A stretch of DNA of 16,959 nt from JAOTYV01 sp041557595 (lineage in GTDB: Bacteria; Pseudomonadota; Alphaproteobacteria; UBA8366): contig JBFFGE010000099.1 of NCBI GenBank assembly GCA_041557595.1, positions 1 through 16,959 of the forward strand, in the 5' to 3' direction. The notes beneath the pieces were generated by a model. The model saw only the letters and a list, made by a program, of their open reading frames with translations, did no database searches and had not been told where the DNA came from. How positions within the stretch are numbered: position 1 is the stretch's first letter; every line of letters begins with the position of its first letter. Below are positions 14,516 to 16,959 of the stretch, piece after piece. The position numbers and the translations under genes are program-made.

Positions 14516-15670
14516 CTACGATACGCCGCGCACCCAAACGCCGACCACGGTCGACACCGCGAGGAGCGCCAGGATCGCCGCGAACCACGCCCGCCGCGGC
14601 GTGACGAACCCGGCCGCAGCGAGGCGCAGATAAATCAACGGCAGGATCGGCAGCAGGACATAGAGATATCGCTGCGGCGTGCGCTCGACGCCGAACATCA
14701 CGATACCGGCAATCAGGAAGGCGGCGGCGATCAGCAGGTAGCGGCGCAGCAGCGCGCGGTGCCGCGTCCGGTCGGCATCGCCCGCATCCTTGACCCGGCC
14801 GAAGGCGCGCGGCCACAGCAGCAGCAGGATCGGCACGAGCGGGGCCAGCAAGCCGGCCATCGCCCATGCCAAATCGCTCAGCGCCGAGACCGGCGGCACG
14901 ATCGCGGATCCGTAGGCCAGCGGGACGATGCGCAGCCGGTCGAGATCGGCCGGAATTCCGGAATGCGTCGCGAACCAATAGATCAGCGGCGACAGCAGCA
15001 GCAGCGCGAGCAACGCCGCCGGCACCATGCGGCGATGCAGCAACCGTCCCCGCAGCCGCTGGTCCATCAGCGCGGCGCCGACGAAGGCAATCCAGACGAT
15101 GTCGTAGCTGTGCGAGCCGTAGAACCCGAACGCCGTGACGACGGCAAACTCCGCATAGGCCACCGGCCCGGTGTCCCGGTCGAGCCGCAGCAGCACGAGG
15201 AGTGTCGCCGGAATGCTGGCGATCAGCAGCATCGTATTGGTGTAGCGGAACTGCATCTCCCACCCGACCGCATAGATCGCGAAGGCCGACAGCCCCGCCA
15301 ACGCCGCAAGCCGTGCATCATCCATCATCACCCGCACCGTTTGTGCGGTGAGCACGCAGAACAGCGACAGCAGGCCGAAGCGCACCATCTCCACCGCCGC
15401 GGCCGGATGGCCGAGGACGGCGTTCGCGAGCTTGGCGAGCCAGGTGAACAGCGGCGGGTTGGCGCCGGCGCCGTAGACCAACCGCCAATCGGCCATCAGC
15501 CTGAGCTGTTCCTGCAGATCGCCATTCGACGGCGCGTCGGGATACAAAACGCGGAAAACGCCGAGAAGCGCGATCAAACCGAACAAAAACCCCGGAAATC
15601 CGCGGCGGTCGGTGATGGCGTCGTACAGGCCGGCGATCACGGCGCCTGTCCCGCGGCCGGTCGCCCGCAT
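14516..15670 (-). CDS. Integral membrane glycosyltransferase, GT-C fold (ArnT/PMT-like family 39)
   Basis: The product has 384 residues with about ten hydrophobic segments. Just after the first one comes the first periplasmic loop with SNGDLQEQ (Asp51, Glu54), then NPPLFTWLAKL at 71-81, the pattern typical of ArnT/PMT-type (PMT_2) glycosyltransferases that use a polyprenyl-phosphate sugar donor. A long basic cytoplasmic stretch (RVKDAGDADRTRHRALLRRY) separates the last helices. It is shorter than ArnT (~550), which also carries a periplasmic C-terminal domain absent here. The ATG at 15670 has no clear Shine-Dalgarno; no better internal start is evident. It probably adds a sugar to a lipid, polysaccharide or protein at the inner membrane. 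The acceptor is unknown. Confidence 0.75.
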   Translation of the reverse strand: MRATGRGTGAVIAGLYDAITDRRGFPGFLFGLIALLGVFRVLYPDAPSNGDLQEQLRLMADWRLVYGAGANPPLFTWLAKLANAVLGHPAAAVEMVRFGLLSLFCVLTAQTVRVMMDDARLAALAGLSAFAIYAVGWEMQFRYTNTMLLIASIPATLLVLLRLDRDTGPVAYAEFAVVTAFGFYGSHSYDIVWIAFVGAALMDQRLRGRLLHRRMVPAALLALLLLSPLIYWFATHSGIPADLDRLRIVPLAYGSAIVPPVSALSDLAWAMAGLLAPLVPILLLLWPRAFGRVKDAGDADRTRHRALLRRYLLIAAAFLIAGIVMFGVERTPQRYLYVLLPILPLIYLRLAAAGFVTPRRAWFAAILALLAVSTVVGVWVRGVS

Positions 15671-15961
15671 TGCATCGAATGTCGTCGGTCAGTGCAATTC
15701 ATCACTACCGAACTACCAAATTTGCGCCCGTTGCCAACCCGGTTAACCATCCGGCCATCGTCTGGGCCGCCCGTAAACATTTGGTAAATATGCAGAAAAT
15801 AAAATTTGTGGGGATATCGTCGCTAATTTAGCGGACATTCGTACTTTCGAGATAGACCTTAATCGAACTTTCGGATCGACACGAATTCCCTAGGGTAATT
15901 CTTATCGGCGGAAGAAAAGCAAAAATTGCGGTGGCCGATGGTAAAACTGGGGAGTTTTGCG
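15671..15961. promoter_or_regulatory. AT-rich divergent control region with several palindromes
   Basis: This ~290-nt gap between divergent genes carries no ORF of note. Items seen: a minus-strand -35-like TTGGCA (15732-15737) near a TAGTTC (15710-15715) for the glycosyltransferase; GGTTAACC (15741-15748) continuing as TTAACCAT, a CtrA half-site-like 8-mer; a direct repeat GTAAACAT/GTAAATAT at 15773 and 15784, 11 nt apart; an inverted repeat CGCTAA-t-TTAGCG (15821-15833); ACTTTCG twice (15843-15849 and 15867-15873); and CCCTAGGG (15888-15895) flanked by AATT on both sides. These are pattern observations, not verified sites. Confidence 0.4.
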
Positions 15962-16207
15962 ATGAGAAAAGGTCTTTCGGTTCTGCTGTTCGGTGTCTTC
16001 ACGGTCTGGGGTTTCGCGATGGCCCCGACGGACGGAACGCAGGGCGACATCATCCGGCCGCTCGAAACCTATCGGGCCGACCTGAAGCAGTGCTACAGCG
16101 GCACGGATACGCTGCGCGCCGCCGAATGCCGCCGCAACACGCACGTAAATTTCGGCTGGGAAGAAAGCCTCGTCCGCTCGGTCGCGCTGAACGCCGACCA
16201 GAAATAG
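15962..16207 (+). CDS. Small exported protein of unknown function
   Basis: The product has 81 residues from the ATG at 15962, which has GGGGAG at 15949-15954 with 7 nt spacing; an in-frame ATG at 15926 is less well placed. Residues 1-21 form a signal peptide: MRKG, a hydrophobic core LSVLLFGVFTVWGF, and a likely signal peptidase I site after AMA. The mature part is about 60 residues, hydrophilic, with exactly two cysteines (QCYSG and AECRRN), suitable for one disulfide in the periplasm. I do not recognise the family. It converges on the MBL-fold gene with a 39-nt gap between stops. It follows a palindrome-rich AT-rich region, so it may be regulated separately from its neighbours. Confidence 0.75.
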   Translation: MRKGLSVLLFGVFTVWGFAMAPTDGTQGDIIRPLETYRADLKQCYSGTDTLRAAECRRNTHVNFGWEESLVRSVALNADQK

Positions 16208-16246
16208 CCGCCCCCGATACGGCCGCCCCGGAAATCGCCGCCAGGG

Positions 16247-16959
16247 TCAGTTGCCCCGGCGATGAAGGCTGATCCGCTCGTACGCGCCTTTGATATTGAG
16301 CGGCAGCCACTCCTTGTACCGGCCCCAGGACGCATATTTCGAAAGCTTGATGCTCTGCTGCATCTGCTCAAGCGTTTGTCCGGCGCGTGCGGCCGCCAAC
16401 ACCGCATCGTACAGATCCTCGACATACCGGCGGTGGTCGCTGGCATCGGCCTTGGTCCCGATGGGCCCGTGGCCGGGAACCAGGATGTCGAAATCGATCG
16501 ATTCGACCTCCGCGATCGCCCCGATCAGGCCGGGCAGATAAGCGTCCGACATGGTCATATAGGGCAGCCGCTTCACCGAGATGAAATCGACGGTGAAAAC
16601 CGCGCGCTCGGCCGGGAAATGCATCACGATCATGTTGTCCGAATGCGACGGACCGACATAGCGCAACTCGACGGTCTTGCCGCCGAGTTCGACCGTCATT
16701 TCATCGGAAAACGTGAGGTTGGGAACCGCAGTCGGCCGTTTTTCGCCGATGATCGTCCGTTTGGCGTTCTCATGGGCGATGACGACGGCGGTGTCGGCGA
16801 ACACCTCGCCGCCGGCGACGTGGTCGACATGGTCATGGCTGTAGATCAGGTATTTGACCTGCTTGTTGAACCGGCTCGAAATTTCCTTCTTGAGCCATTT
16901 TGCCGCATCGGCGTTGATCGGATCGGTGGTGATCACGCCCGCATCGGTGACCAAAAAGA
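16247..16959 (-). CDS. MBL-fold metallo-hydrolase, 5' truncated by window edge
   Basis: The frame runs from the TGA at 16247 off the right edge, giving about 237 residues of the C-terminal part. The zinc-binding motif HxHxDH is seen as SHDHVDHVAGG, followed by PSHSDN (third histidine), an aspartate in VFTVDFISV, and GHGP with the last histidine, the full metallo-beta-lactamase ligand set for two zinc ions. The sequence entering from the edge reads FLVTDAGVITTDPIN, usual just before the first motif in this fold, so only the N-terminal strands and any signal peptide are missing. The C-terminal helical tail ends ERISLHRRGN. The fold covers hydrolases of very varied substrates (beta-lactams, thioesters, lactones); which one applies cannot be said here. 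It converges on the small exported protein gene. Confidence 0.88.
   Translation of the reverse strand, partial: FLVTDAGVITTDPINADAAKWLKKEISSRFNKQVKYLIYSHDHVDHVAGGEVFADTAVVIAHENAKRTIIGEKRPTAVPNLTFSDEMTVELGGKTVELRYVGPSHSDNMIVMHFPAERAVFTVDFISVKRLPYMTMSDAYLPGLIGAIAEVESIDFDILVPGHGPIGTKADASDHRRYVEDLYDAVLAAARAGQTLEQMQQSIKLSKYASWGRYKEWLPLNIKGAYERISLHRRGN

Noticed and set aside
15859..16053. A 64-codon minus-strand frame over the start of the small exported protein
   Set aside because: It is antisense to a gene with a signal peptide and good SD, and has no motif of its own.

Overview
This window looks like chromosomal DNA from a high-GC alphaproteobacterium, perhaps Rhodospirillales- or Hyphomicrobiales-like. 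The evidence is dense GC-rich coding, a 1609-residue NAD-glutamate dehydrogenase of the 180-kDa class, PurH and YbjQ proteins of bacterial type, and an intergenic palindrome of a style common in that class. I see no rRNA, tRNA, CRISPR array, transposase, integrase or phage gene.

Left part (1-6869): the 3' end of purH and a ybjQ-family gene run rightward. They converge on a leftward membrane-protein gene, which lies downstream of the very large leftward gdh gene. A hairpin 7 nt past the gdh stop probably separates those two.

Middle part (6870-9831): a compact leftward operon encodes a class I 3-oxoacid CoA-transferase (subunits A and B). It is preceded by two tiny ORFs of 57 and 44 codons that overlap each other and subunit A by ATGA junctions. 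The two tiny products resemble each other and the non-biotinylated N-terminal arm of the biotin carboxyl carrier protein. A divergent alpha/beta hydrolase gene of arylformamidase type runs rightward. The control region between them carries palindromes and a direct repeat. A nested palindromic repeat element follows the hydrolase.

The most striking part (9832-13654) is a run of four consecutive paralogous TauD/TfdA-type Fe(II)/2-oxoglutarate dioxygenase genes of 314-316 codons. They are separated by 9-13 nt, the stop codons at the three internal junctions overlap the next Shine-Dalgarno sequence, and the metal ligands and 2-oxoglutarate arginine are kept in all four. They read as one operon for a family of related oxidations; the substrate cannot be told from the sequence.

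Right part (13655-16959): a leftward SDR gene converges on the dioxygenase array. Its product has lysine where the SDR catalytic tyrosine should be. Upstream of it is a leftward GT-C type integral-membrane glycosyltransferase gene. A 290-nt AT-rich divergent control region leads to a rightward gene for a small exported protein of unknown function. The window ends inside a leftward MBL-fold metallo-hydrolase gene whose start lies beyond the edge.

The hydrolase, dioxygenases, SDR and CoA-transferase could together form a catabolic or modifying pathway for a small organic acid, but this rests on proximity alone.
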